From Ignavibacteriales bacterium (GTDB taxonomy: Bacteria > Bacteroidota > Ignavibacteria > Ignavibacteriales > Ignavibacteriaceae), in contig CP054182.1 of NCBI GenBank assembly GCA_015709675.1, positions 1,343,448 through 1,407,447 of the forward strand: 64,000 nt of DNA, given 5' to 3'. Position 1 is the first letter of the stretch. The number at the start of each line of letters is the position of its first letter. The notes beneath the pieces are model-generated. The model saw nothing but the letters and a program-made list of their open reading frames with translations, was not told the origin of the DNA and ran no database searches. A program made the translations under genes and the position numbers. Shown here piece after piece: positions 44,346 to 53,700 of this stretch.

Positions 44346-44368
44346 CGTTCCTCAGTCGTTTATAAAAA

Positions 44369-44392
44369 AAGGCCTCCTTTTCAGGAGGCCTT
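44369..44392 (-). terminator. Bidirectional intrinsic terminator
   Basis: AAGGCCTCC (44369-44377) pairs with GGAGGCCTT (44384-44392) around a six-base loop, with an A-run on the left and T-rich DNA on the right. It ends the minus-strand secreted protein gene at 44414. Confidence 0.85.
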
Positions 44393-44413
44393 TTATTTTC
44401 AGGGAAACAGAAA

Positions 44414-45979
44414 TTATTTAATAAGGGTCAGTTTCTTTGTGCTGTTAAATCCTGGTGCTGAAAGGGTATAGAAATATACGCCTGAGCTGAGACCTGAAGC
44501 ATCAAACTGAACGGTATATGAACCTGCCTGCTGAACGCCGTTTACCAGTTCTGCAACCTGATTACCGGTGAAGTCATAGACTCTGAGGGTAACATTTCCG
44601 TCAAACTTAATTGCATAAGAAATGGTGGTTGAAGGGTTGAACGGATTCGGATAGTTCTGGCTGAGTTCAAACTTTTCAGGAGTGGTTACATTCACTTCTA
44701 TTTCATCGGAATAAGCATAACGTCCGTCATAATCAACCTGCTTAATTCTGTAGTTATAGAGACCTGCAGTTACATCCAGATCGCTGAAAGAATAGTTTCT
44801 TGCTTCAAGGGTTGTTCCGGCGCCTTCAACAAACGCGAGGGTTATATATTCACCGTCAGCAGCTTTTCTTTCAACTTCAAAACCGCGGTTATTCTTTTCA
44901 GTAGCGGTTGTCCAGTTGATGGTTACTTTATTCATGGTAACATTAGCTGAAAGAGCCGTGAATTCAACCGGAAGAGCCGGGCCATTCCACTTGCGGATTT
45001 CACCGCCGTTGCCTGCTGCCCAGGGGATACCGTTAAAAGCACCAACGGTATATAATACTGTAGTGTTGATTCCTTCAATCGGAGTCCAGGTTACTCCGCC
45101 GTCATAGGTAATCCAGGAAGCACCTGCGCTGCCGACTGCAACATAACGGTTTGTTCCTCTGAGGTTGACCACTGCACGGAAACCGGCACCGGTAACTGAA
45201 GATGTTGTCCAGGTAGCGCCGCCGTCAGTTGTTCTTGCGGTTGTACCGTTAAGGGCAACCAATACACCTCTCTGCTCATTTTCAAATGCAATGTAGGAAG
45301 AACCGGAGGTTCCATTAACGGACGGAACATCAGTTCTTGTCCAGTTAAGACCTTTGTTGGTTGATTTATAAACTGCAAAAGGTGTGCCTGCAACGCCTGA
45401 ATAACCCGTGAACCAAACGGTATTACCTACAACTTCGATTGAAGTGGCTGTGCCATATTCGCCATTTGCGCTGTCTGCACCGGGGAAGTTAGCTCTGGGA
45501 ACACGTGTCCAGGTGGTACCGCCGTTTGAGGTTGTAAGAATTTCCCAGTTGGTTGATGGATAAGGATCCGGATCGCCGTAATAAACGCCGTCATTGGCAT
45601 TAAAGAACCGGACAGCATCACCAAAGCTGTTAGGATTATTATACTGGGAGACCCAGGTGGCGCCGCCATCCGTGGTTTTCCAGATGGACACATTAATCGA
45701 GCCGCCTTCAGTGCCGGTTACCCACGCTGTTGTGGCATCAAATGCCTCAACGGTATAGTTAACGGCGGTTGCAGAAGTGACTGTTATGGTCCAGGTTAAT
45801 CCTCCGTCAGTTGACTTATACACTTTGCCGGCATTTCCGCAACCCCATATCAGCGATGCGCTTACTGGTTTAATATAGCGGAGACGGTCAGTTGAGCCGC
45901 TTGGAACAAGCACCCACTGGGCAAATGAAGATACACTTAGGAGGACAAAAACGAAGAGGGAAAGGGAACGAAGACGCAT
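44414..45979 (-). CDS. Secreted Ycf48-like BNR-repeat protein with T9SS sorting domain
   Basis: About 521 residues from ATG 45979; this ATG follows AGGAGCATAAT and opens the signal peptide MRLRSLSLFVFVLLSVSSFAQ. The in-frame ATG 78 bases upstream gives non-signal sequence. The body is a beta-propeller of BNR/Ycf48-type repeats, seen as repeating STDGGLTWT, TTDGGATWV, TSNGGTTWT and TYDGGVTW. Then a fibronectin-like segment (TINWTTATEKNNRGFEVER) and a T9SS sorting domain (NYPNPFNPSTTISY, SSGVYFYTLS, ending TKKLTLIK). It is expected at the cell surface or outside; the ligand is unknown. Confidence 0.88.
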   Translation of the reverse strand: MRLRSLSLFVFVLLSVSSFAQWVLVPSGSTDRLRYIKPVSASLIWGCGNAGKVYKSTDGGLTWTITVTSATAVNYTVEAFDATTAWVTGTEGGSINVSIWKTTDGGATWVSQYNNPNSFGDAVRFFNANDGVYYGDPDPYPSTNWEILTTSNGGTTWTRVPRANFPGADSANGEYGTATSIEVVGNTVWFTGYSGVAGTPFAVYKSTNKGLNWTRTDVPSVNGTSGSSYIAFENEQRGVLVALNGTTARTTDGGATWTTSSVTGAGFRAVVNLRGTNRYVAVGSAGASWITYDGGVTWTPIEGINTTVLYTVGAFNGIPWAAGNGGEIRKWNGPALPVEFTALSANVTMNKVTINWTTATEKNNRGFEVERKAADGEYITLAFVEGAGTTLEARNYSFSDLDVTAGLYNYRIKQVDYDGRYAYSDEIEVNVTTPEKFELSQNYPNPFNPSTTISYAIKFDGNVTLRVYDFTGNQVAELVNGVQQAGSYTVQFDASGLSSGVYFYTLSAPGFNSTKKLTLIK

Positions 45980-46092
45980 ATTATGCTCCTTGTAAAGTTG
46001 AAGTTTTTGTTTAAGAGAGTGCTGAAACTTAGGGGATTTTTTTGGTACTGTCAACAACTATTTTCGACTGACCAGAGGTAATTTAAAACAAA

Positions 46093-46116
46093 AAACCCGC
46101 GGTTTTCCGCGGGTTT
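46093..46116 (-). terminator. Intrinsic terminator of the metallophosphoesterase gene
   Basis: AAACCCGCGG (46093-46102) pairs perfectly with CCGCGGGTTT (46107-46116); on the minus strand it is followed by TTTTGTTTT. It lies 27 bases past the stop. Confidence 0.85.
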
Positions 46117-46143
46117 AAGGGTTTCTAACCTGTTAACGCCCGA

Positions 46144-47967
46144 TTATCTGAGACTGAAAACCAGTATTTTACCGTCAATGTTTGACGCGGCAAACACGCC
46201 CGGACTAATCTGCTGAACCGTATGCGCGCGCGCAGTACCTGCATACAGCACCGGTAGGGTTTCTTTTTTCAGATGATCTGCCATATATATCACTCCGTGT
46301 TTTCCGGTAAAAAGCACTTTTCCGTCATACTCCATCAGTTCGACGGGCATAGTGTCAAGTCCGGACTTCATATCAGACTCCATAATCATTTTCCCCGTCG
46401 CTGCATCTGCCATAAAAAACTTGTTATGAGTTGCCTTAATAAACACTCTTTTCCCGTCCTGAGAGATGCCGATGGATTCCCATGCGTCAAAACTTTTATT
46501 CCGCCAGATGGTTTTGCCGAGCATCAGATCGATTGCAGAGACATGTTTGTCCGGAACTGATATATATACCGCGTTTCCGTCAGTAACCGGAACAGCGGCA
46601 GCAGGGGAGTAGTAAAAATTCTGATTCTCCGTCCAGCGCCAGTTCAACGTGCCTGTAGCAGCATCAACGCAATAGAGGTAATTATCCCATGCACCGTACA
46701 GGATGCGGTCTTTCACAAAAAGCGGACGCGTTTCGATCATTGCTTTGGCTGAGGTGTTTTCCCAGATCAGATTCAGAAAGAAGAGATCATAGTTATAGAG
46801 AGTGCCGTCTGATGTTCCGAAAACCACTCCCAGAGTTTTCTCTCCCTGATATACAGAATTAATGATGGTAAACTGCGATGTGATTTTCTTCTCAAGCCCT
46901 ATGCTCTGAATAAGCGCCCCGGTGGTTGCATTATAGGTAAGCAGTTCTCCTTCAGCCGTGCCCACCGCAAGGATATTGGAGGCTGCTGCGGGTCTTGAGA
47001 CAATTGTCCCGAAAGCAGTATTTGTCCAGAGCAGTCTGCCGTTTGCGTCAAAGCAGCGAATGGTGCCGTCATAAAACGCAGCATAGATTTTCTTATCGTA
47101 TATAAGAAGCGGAGCCGAAAGGGTTGAATGAAATTCTTTGCTCCAGAGAAGATTAGCGTTATATGCAATCGTCTGAAGTGAATCTACAGAGGCAAGCGGC
47201 GCGGAGGTGCGTTTATCAATCATCCCCCATCTTTTAAGTGTTGTATCACCATTTGCTTCATAGAGGACGATGGAATCAGCATAGCTGTCTGCAATGGTAT
47301 ATCCCCAGACGGTTTTTCCTTTAAGGGTGGACCTTCCCATTGCGCCCGGTATGCCATGAATGGTTTTCAGCCGGTTGTTATGACCGTGGCCCCAGAAAAA
47401 CGCTTTTATATTTCCTTTTCTCAGGATGTTTGCGGCCTTAAACCAGTTATGAACATCTCCATCCAAAGGATGATGTGAATAAAAGTAGAGTTCAAAACCT
47501 TTGGATTCTTTGTTTACTATTGAATCAAGCCATACAAGATCTTCAGCGGTAAAATGACCCCCGCCTCCCCGCCAATAAACACCGCTGTTGATTCCGATGT
47601 GCGCGGTTCTTCCCTTCCGGAAATAAAACTTATCATCTTTCCAGAGCTGCTTAAAGATGGTGTTGCCGCTTTCACTCCATTTGGTATCGTGATTGCCGGG
47701 GATAATATAATAAGGTACTTTAAGCTGGTCAAGTATCTCTTTTGCTTTGGTGAGTTCGGCATCTCTTCCTTTTTCGGCAATATCGCCGGTTGCCACAACA
47801 AAAGAAATGGTGGATCGTTTATTAATATCCTGCACACAGCTTAGTAAATCTTCCTCTGCCCCGGGGGCGCCGATGTGGATATCGGTCAGCCAGGCGAAGG
47901 AATAGTCCTGTGCGTTAAGTGAGAATGAAAGAAGAAAAACGAGAGTTATTAAACGCTTGGTAAACAT
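46144..47967 (-). CDS. Secreted metallophosphoesterase fused to a PQQ-type beta-propeller
   Basis: 607 residues with a signal peptide (MFTKRLITLVFLLSFSLNAQ). Residues about 21-235 form a calcineurin-like metallophosphoesterase: Asp29 and His31 (TDIH), Asp62 (GDIAEKG), Asn92 and His93 (GNHD), then YSHHPLDG and GHGHNN. Residues about 270-605 hold PQQ-like propeller repeats (KIYAAFYDGTIRCFDANGRL, ILAVGTAEGELLTYNATTG, YLYCVDAATGTLNWRW). The enzyme half would hydrolyse phosphoesters in the periplasm or outside, with the propeller binding a ligand or partner. No sorting domain is visible. The architecture is known from secreted phosphodiesterase-like proteins, but the substrate is not clear. Confidence 0.87.
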   Translation of the reverse strand: MFTKRLITLVFLLSFSLNAQDYSFAWLTDIHIGAPGAEEDLLSCVQDINKRSTISFVVATGDIAEKGRDAELTKAKEILDQLKVPYYIIPGNHDTKWSESGNTIFKQLWKDDKFYFRKGRTAHIGINSGVYWRGGGGHFTAEDLVWLDSIVNKESKGFELYFYSHHPLDGDVHNWFKAANILRKGNIKAFFWGHGHNNRLKTIHGIPGAMGRSTLKGKTVWGYTIADSYADSIVLYEANGDTTLKRWGMIDKRTSAPLASVDSLQTIAYNANLLWSKEFHSTLSAPLLIYDKKIYAAFYDGTIRCFDANGRLLWTNTAFGTIVSRPAAASNILAVGTAEGELLTYNATTGALIQSIGLEKKITSQFTIINSVYQGEKTLGVVFGTSDGTLYNYDLFFLNLIWENTSAKAMIETRPLFVKDRILYGAWDNYLYCVDAATGTLNWRWTENQNFYYSPAAAVPVTDGNAVYISVPDKHVSAIDLMLGKTIWRNKSFDAWESIGISQDGKRVFIKATHNKFFMADAATGKMIMESDMKSGLDTMPVELMEYDGKVLFTGKHGVIYMADHLKKETLPVLYAGTARAHTVQQISPGVFAASNIDGKILVFSLR

Positions 47968-48168
47968 AGTCCGGGAAATTTGTTTTTGTACAGGTGCAAA
48001 AATACGGAAAAAGGGGGGAAGAACCGGAGCGTATAAATAAAGAAGGCTTCGCCGCTAATTCTTCGGTTTCCCGGCTATTGGAAGAAGAACGCGGCTGAAG
48101 CCAGCAAAAGAGAGGGTGCTCTTATGCTGGATTATACGGACAGGGGATTTATCCGGATTTAAACAAAA

Positions 48169-48195
48169 CACGCGGATTCAGAAAAAATCCGCGTG
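48169..48195 (-). terminator. Intrinsic terminator of the S9 peptidase gene
   Basis: CACGCGGATT (48169-48178) pairs perfectly with AATCCGCGTG (48186-48195), followed on the minus strand by TTTTGTTT. It lies 19 bases past the stop at 48215. Confidence 0.82.
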
Positions 48196-48214
48196 CTTTG
48201 AGGGAAAAAATTAT

Positions 48215-50251
48215 TTATTCGTAAGAAGAGAAATCAATAATCATCGGGGGCATTTTATCTTTCGGATTATTGCCGGTCAGATAATACTTAAACCAGTCCA
48301 TGGTACGCACCAGATAGTCAAGGCGGGAGGTATTCTTCCGGTTGCCGTGCCCTTCGCCCGGGTACATTACAAAGCGGACGGGTGCCTTGCTGTGGAGTTT
48401 AAGCGTGCGGTAGAGTTCCATGCTCTGCCCCATCGGCACTCGTGGATCATCCTTGCCGTGAAGGATAAGAGTAGGGGTTTTGCTCTGCTGTGAGTAGGAG
48501 ACAGGGCTTCTTTCCATATATAACGCAAAGTTCTCGTAAGGCCAGATGCCCCAGTGAACCAGATAATCTTCATAAGCGATATCGGTTGTGTGGGCTTTTG
48601 AAATCTGGTTTGAAACACCTACAAACGCAACTGAAGCGGCAAAGTGCTCGGTCTGTTTGGTTGCGCCCCAGGCAGCGAAGTAACCGCCGTAGGAGCCGCC
48701 GCCGATGCCGACTCTGCTCCGGTCAACCCATCCTTTTTTAACAAGGTAGTCAATACCGTCAAGCACATCTTCAAACTCAGGACCAACCAGATCCATCCGG
48801 TCAGCTTTCGCGAAAGCGATGCCGCGGCCGGCACTGGCGCGGTAGTTAGGAATGAAAACAAAGAATCCTTCGGAGGCAGCGAACTGTCCCCAGGTGCCAT
48901 AATTGGTTACCCATCCGTTCGGAACTGAAGACTCAGGTCCGCCGTGGATTGAGCAGATAAGGGGATACTTTGTGCCTTCCTTAAAATCGAGCGGATATAT
49001 AAGCACACCATCTATGCGGAGGCCGTCACGCGCGCTGTAGGAAATTTTCTCCTGCTTTGCCAGTTTTATATCACCGAGCCAGCGGTTCAGCCAGCTGATC
49101 TTGGTGAGCTTCTTTTCTTTCAGATCAAACTCAAACACATCTGCGGGATGCTCCCATGTTGAACCGGCGAATGCTGCTTTGCCTGCCGCAACAGAGAAAT
49201 CATTAAAAGCAGCAGCACCTCCTTTAAGGAGCAGTTCAGATTTGTCTGAACCCATCTTAACGGAGCGGAGTGTTATATCCACGCTCTCATCTGAATTATA
49301 AAGAACAGTCTGATTGTCCATCCACGCAACGGACTTAACGGAGCCCTCAAAGGTGAGTGTGTAGTTTTTCAGATCTTTCAGGTTTTTCTGCTCGTTAACA
49401 TCAGCGATAAAGAGTGAGCCGGAAACCGGGTCGTATATATCAGAGCCGGCAACAATTGCCAGATGTTTCCCGTCGGGGCTGTAGCTGATTTTAGTGATTT
49501 TGCCAAGGTTATCAACAATCTTTCTTGTTTCGCCAGTTGCAAGGTCAACGATATATATCCGTTTGAACATATAGGAGTCATCAACCAGATTTTTTTCTGC
49601 GATGGTTGCTGCTGCAAATTTGCCGTCCGGGCTTACTTCAAAATCAAACACGGAAACACCTTTGGTGACCTGCTTAATTTCTTTTGTGGCGAGGTTCATG
49701 GTGTAAAGGGCCAGATCAGGATAGGTCTCCTCAAAAAATTCTGCGTCAAAACCCTTGGATTTCAGCCCTTTCAGTTCAGGGAAGCGGTCCAGCTCTGCAA
49801 CATATACCAGATGTTTTCCGTCCGGTGTGAACTGATACTGCTGGAATGAACCTTCAAACTCGGTCACAAGCTGCGGCTCTCCTCCATCCGGGGATATTTT
49901 ATAGATCTGCGGGCGGGGGTTTTTGTCTAATTTAGCGCGGAAGGTAATAGCCGAACCATCAGGCAGCCAGACAGGGGAGCCGATTGATACTTTACCCTGC
50001 TGAAGGGGTTTGGAGCGTTTGGCTTCCAGACTGTACACAAAAAGTTCGCGGTAGTCTCCGCCTGCTCCGTCTTTCAGGGGGCGGGGGACGTTTACCGTAT
50101 AAGCAATAAATTTTCCGTCCGGTGAAAGCACCGCGTCAACGGCGGTCTGAATCCGGAACATATCCTTCGGGGTCAGACCTGTCTGCTGAGCCGGCAGCAT
50201 CTGAACCAGGAAGATCAGGAGCAGAGAAATCTGCATCATTTGTTTTCTCAT
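48215..50251 (-). CDS. S9 family prolyl oligopeptidase-like peptidase
   Basis: About 678 residues from ATG 50251, which starts a signal peptide (MRKQMMQISLLLIFLVQMLPAQQ). The longer in-frame start at 50362 would include 14-bp microrepeat DNA and is rejected. The N-terminal half is a seven-bladed beta-propeller with PD40-type repeats (VLSPDGKFIAYTV, FTPDGKHLVYVA). The C-terminal hydrolase carries the triad: Ser520 in GGGSYGGYF, Asp601 or Asp602 in LHGKDDPRVP, and His635 in PGEGHG. It belongs to the dipeptidyl/acylaminoacyl peptidase group, probably working in the periplasm on oligopeptides. A perfect Bacteroidota -7 box lies 32 bases upstream. Confidence 0.93.
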   Translation of the reverse strand: MRKQMMQISLLLIFLVQMLPAQQTGLTPKDMFRIQTAVDAVLSPDGKFIAYTVNVPRPLKDGAGGDYRELFVYSLEAKRSKPLQQGKVSIGSPVWLPDGSAITFRAKLDKNPRPQIYKISPDGGEPQLVTEFEGSFQQYQFTPDGKHLVYVAELDRFPELKGLKSKGFDAEFFEETYPDLALYTMNLATKEIKQVTKGVSVFDFEVSPDGKFAAATIAEKNLVDDSYMFKRIYIVDLATGETRKIVDNLGKITKISYSPDGKHLAIVAGSDIYDPVSGSLFIADVNEQKNLKDLKNYTLTFEGSVKSVAWMDNQTVLYNSDESVDITLRSVKMGSDKSELLLKGGAAAFNDFSVAAGKAAFAGSTWEHPADVFEFDLKEKKLTKISWLNRWLGDIKLAKQEKISYSARDGLRIDGVLIYPLDFKEGTKYPLICSIHGGPESSVPNGWVTNYGTWGQFAASEGFFVFIPNYRASAGRGIAFAKADRMDLVGPEFEDVLDGIDYLVKKGWVDRSRVGIGGGSYGGYFAAWGATKQTEHFAASVAFVGVSNQISKAHTTDIAYEDYLVHWGIWPYENFALYMERSPVSYSQQSKTPTLILHGKDDPRVPMGQSMELYRTLKLHSKAPVRFVMYPGEGHGNRKNTSRLDYLVRTMDWFKYYLTGNNPKDKMPPMIIDFSSYE

Positions 50252-50282
50252 GAAGAGTACCCTTTCATTTAATTTAACTTTG

Positions 50283-50290
50283 CAAAAATA
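50283..50290 (-). promoter_or_regulatory. Bacteroidota-type -7 promoter box of the S9 peptidase gene
   Basis: The minus strand reads TATTTTTG, the exact consensus for the Bacteroidota primary sigma -7 element (TAnnTTTG), 32 bases before ATG 50251. The upstream -33 TTG element is not clear because the microrepeat follows. Confidence 0.5.
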
Positions 50291-50298
50291 GGGCAACA

Positions 50299-50335
50299 AG
50301 TATGAAGTATGAATTATGAAGTATGAATTATGAAT
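50299..50335. repeat. 14-bp microrepeat TTCATAATTCATAC, locus 1
   Basis: About two and a half tandem copies of the 14-base unit (reverse orientation) right at the promoter of the S9 peptidase gene. The same unit occurs at 50771 and at 57674. Confidence 0.8.
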
Positions 50336-50367
50336 TTGGGGGGAGATTTTTGACCCAAACATAGGCC

Positions 50368-50500
50368 GCGGATTTTAAACGGATGCAAGCAGCACGGATG
50401 ATCACGGATCGGAAAAAATTTCCCGCAGATTCCGCAGATTAACGCAGATGATCTTCTTTGCACCTTGGCGTCTTTGCGCGAACTTGTGCTGAAGCACCGC
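50368..50500. repeat. Composite dispersed repeat: GGATTTTAAACGGATG / CGCAGATT / TTGGCGTCTTTGCGCGAA
   Basis: Three parts follow each other: A (50372-50411), B (CCCGCAGATTCCGCAGATTA, 50421-50450) and C (CTTTGCACCTTGGCGTCTTT, 50458-50480). Similar parts A and C, in the inverted order expected for the other strand, occur at 63714-63908, and B at 26338. They are intergenic repeat remnants. Confidence 0.65.
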
Positions 50501-50686
50501 GGATCGAAATCAATTTAGAATGAGCAATGTACAATTCGAAAACTCTGAACCTTTTATTTTCTATCTGGCTAACCCAATATCCCCAGAGTCACCATTGTCC
50601 CCAAAACCAACAAAAAAATCAAATTATTACCTGCGAATTGACGCAGATAAAATCCTTTGCACGAACTTTTGACTTACCTTAAATAA

Positions 50687-50714
50687 AAAAGCCCCGGCGG
50701 ATGCCGGGGCTTTT
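50687..50714 (-). terminator. Intrinsic terminator of the giant secreted protein gene
   Basis: AAAAGCCCCGGC (50687-50698) pairs perfectly with GCCGGGGCTTTT (50703-50714). On the minus strand a T-run follows. It lies 81 bases past the stop at 50795. Confidence 0.85.
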
Positions 50715-50770
50715 AATCAGAATGTAAGAACTACAAATCAGATCAGGTTTATGAAGTTATCAGCAAACCT

Positions 50771-50794
50771 GAGTTCATAATTCATACCTCATAA
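50771..50794. repeat. 14-bp microrepeat TTCATAATTCATAC, locus 2
   Basis: Nearly two copies of the unit, ending at the stop codon of the giant secreted protein gene. Confidence 0.6.
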
Positions 50795-53700
50795 TTATTT
50801 AAGCATGACCATCTTCTTTGTCTCTACAAAGTTCTTTCCGCTGCCCATTTCGACTGCGGTCATTCTGTAGAAGTAGATGCCCGATGCAAGACCGTAGCTT
50901 CCGGCTGACAGATCGAATGCATAGTATCCGGCTGTGAGTTCAGCGTTAACCAGGGATGCTACTCTCTGACCTGTTACATCAAAGAGTTCCAGAGTAACGC
51001 GTGCATCAGCAGGAACCTGATACTGAATCTTTGTCGTCGGGTTGAACGGGTTCGGATAGTTCTGGCTCAGACCAAAGGTCATCGGCAGTCCGACTTCAAC
51101 TTCAACAACACTGCTATACTGGAAAGTACCATCAAGATCAATCTGTTTCAGACGATACTGATACTTCGCGGTATTCAGGTTTCTGTCAACGAAAGTATAG
51201 GTCTGCTCATCTGTGGTTGTACCGGCAGCGCGGACTGAACCAACTGCTGACCAGTTAGCTGAACCAAGCACGGTTCTTTCAACCAGGAATGAAGCACTGT
51301 TTGTTTCGGTTGCGGTTGTCCAGGTGAGAACTACATCGCGGTCCTGTGATTTTGCTGTGAATGCAGTGAATTCAACAGGAATGTTGCGGGTGGTTCTGTA
51401 GGAACCGATACCGTTATTGGTAGCCATAACAAAGATGGTGCTGCTTCCGTCTGCATTACGTTTTACAGCAACATCGCCTGTACCGTTACCATTAGAATTT
51501 GCACCCAGCGAAGGACTTACGCCATAGGTAAGTGCCAGAGTCGGGTCGCCGTTCGGAACTTCAACAACGCGTACGTTATTATTGCCAGCGCCGAATTGGA
51601 ATGTTGCAAAGAACTCAGAGCCATTCTGTGTGCCGACAAACTTAATTGCATTGCTTCCGGTTGCAACAATTGTTCCCGGAACGATACCAATCAATGTGCC
51701 GTTAGCAGAATATTTTCTTGCGCTCTGTCCGCCCGCATTCCAGTAGAAGCTTCCGTTATAAAGCGGTCCGACTGCTGCTGAATTGATTCCGGTTGAGATT
51801 GCATCACTTAAGGTGATAACAGTCGGAACCTGATTGAATGAATCTAATCCTGCAATCTTTGTCCACTTATATACTTTTGGCTGTCCTGTGGTTGCACTTG
51901 CAGCCCAGACAGCGGTAGCGTTTGAAGCTGAGTCAAACTCAACTGAGAATTTGTCGCCGAGGCGTACAGCATCACCAATATAGCTGATAGCAACTTCAGG
52001 AGCGGCACCGGTATTCTTCCATCTGTAAACCTTGAATGCAGAAGCAGAAGCATCTGTTACAAGATTTGCAGCGAAGATATGACCAAGGTAGTCAACTTCA
52101 GCATCGTTAACGGTAAAAGTACCGCCTGAGATGCCATTGATATCAAGGTCACCGATATCCGCACCGGTTGAGTCGTCAAGCACTTTCATATAGGTGCCTG
52201 CGTTTCTTGAAGGAACGATTACTCTTCCTGCAAGGGTATTATTCGGAAGCATTACTCTGCCCCATGCGAAACCGCGCTCGGTGCTGCCAGTCGGGCTGAA
52301 CCAGCCGGGGAGAGTTGTGTTTGCTGCTGAACGCTCCCAGTTGATAACCAGTGGCGGCTGAACGGTAAGGGTACCGGATACATTGGTTGTTCCGTTCCAC
52401 TGACCGCCTCCGTTGGTGCTGTAACCGCCGTAGTAGTATGCACCGCCGTAGAGCTGGTATCTGTAAGCATAATAATAAGTACCAGGAGCAAGATTCATTC
52501 CGATACTTGCCATATACTCATCATTGTTTCCTGCGTCAACGTTATAGGTTGCAGGAACCCAGTTTGTCCATCCGCTCGGATCATCGTTGGTTGTGTTGTA
52601 GCCAACCCATGCGCTGATGCCAGGTGCCTGACCAGGAGGTGTGGTTACACCGTCAACCCAGATCTGGCCGTAAACGGTATTTGAACCGCCTACATTAATG
52701 GTAGCAGCCGGCGGCCACTGGAGGTTTGCCCAGCCGATAGTCACGCCAACCGGGAACTCATAAGCGCCCATGGAAGGTGTTGCAGTTCTGGTATCACCGT
52801 CAAAGTCGGTGGTGATGCCCGGAATGGTCTGACCTGCGAAATAAACACCTGATCCTGCCAGTGGACGGAGGTTTAAGGTGTCTGTGTAGTTCGGATTAAC
52901 TGCCTTTGAGTTAGCATCTTTACCTGTAGCTGCCTGCCATGCTGCTAAGTCTGCATAAGCCGTGCCGCCGAGGTAGTTAAATGCTGAATCTTCACCCACA
53001 GACCAGTAGTCGTTCGAGTTAATGTCAGCGAAGGTTGTGTTGGCACCGACACTATAGAAAGCATAGGTCTTACCAAGCGTGCCGACAAAGGTCTGAGAGT
53101 TTCTCAGTACGTTATTGCGGATATCAAGATTGGTCACTGAAACACCATTAACCAGGATAGCGGCAGAACCAGCCGCAGAAGCACCTGCGTAATTGATTGC
53201 ACCGTACATATTGATGGAGTTAAAGTAAATCTGATAACCTGCACCCTGGCTCATGAAAATACCAACCGGGTTGAATCCAACACCTGCATCACCGTCACCA
53301 AGAATGTCGGTAATTACGTTGTTGTATATTTTCAGATTTGAGCTGGTGATTGCAGTGGTACCTGCAAGACGAATACCGTATGCACCATAAGCTGCAGTAC
53401 CAATGCCGGTGTGTTTTACATTTTTGATGTAGTTGTTGTAAACACTGCCGTCCATAAGACTATCACCGGTTGCTGTAACACCAAGTACAATACCTGCTGT
53501 ACTGCTGGTAGCTGCTCTTCTGAGACCTGAAATATAGTTATCCTTTATTTCAAAGTTTCTTGTTGAGAGCGCTGCAATACCGATATTCTGTATCATATCA
53601 AGAGTATCAGCTGCACCGATGAAATTGTTTTTAACAACAGATCCGTTTGACCAGCCCTGAAGCTGAATGCCGAGGGTTGTTCTGCGGATGTCGTTGTTTT

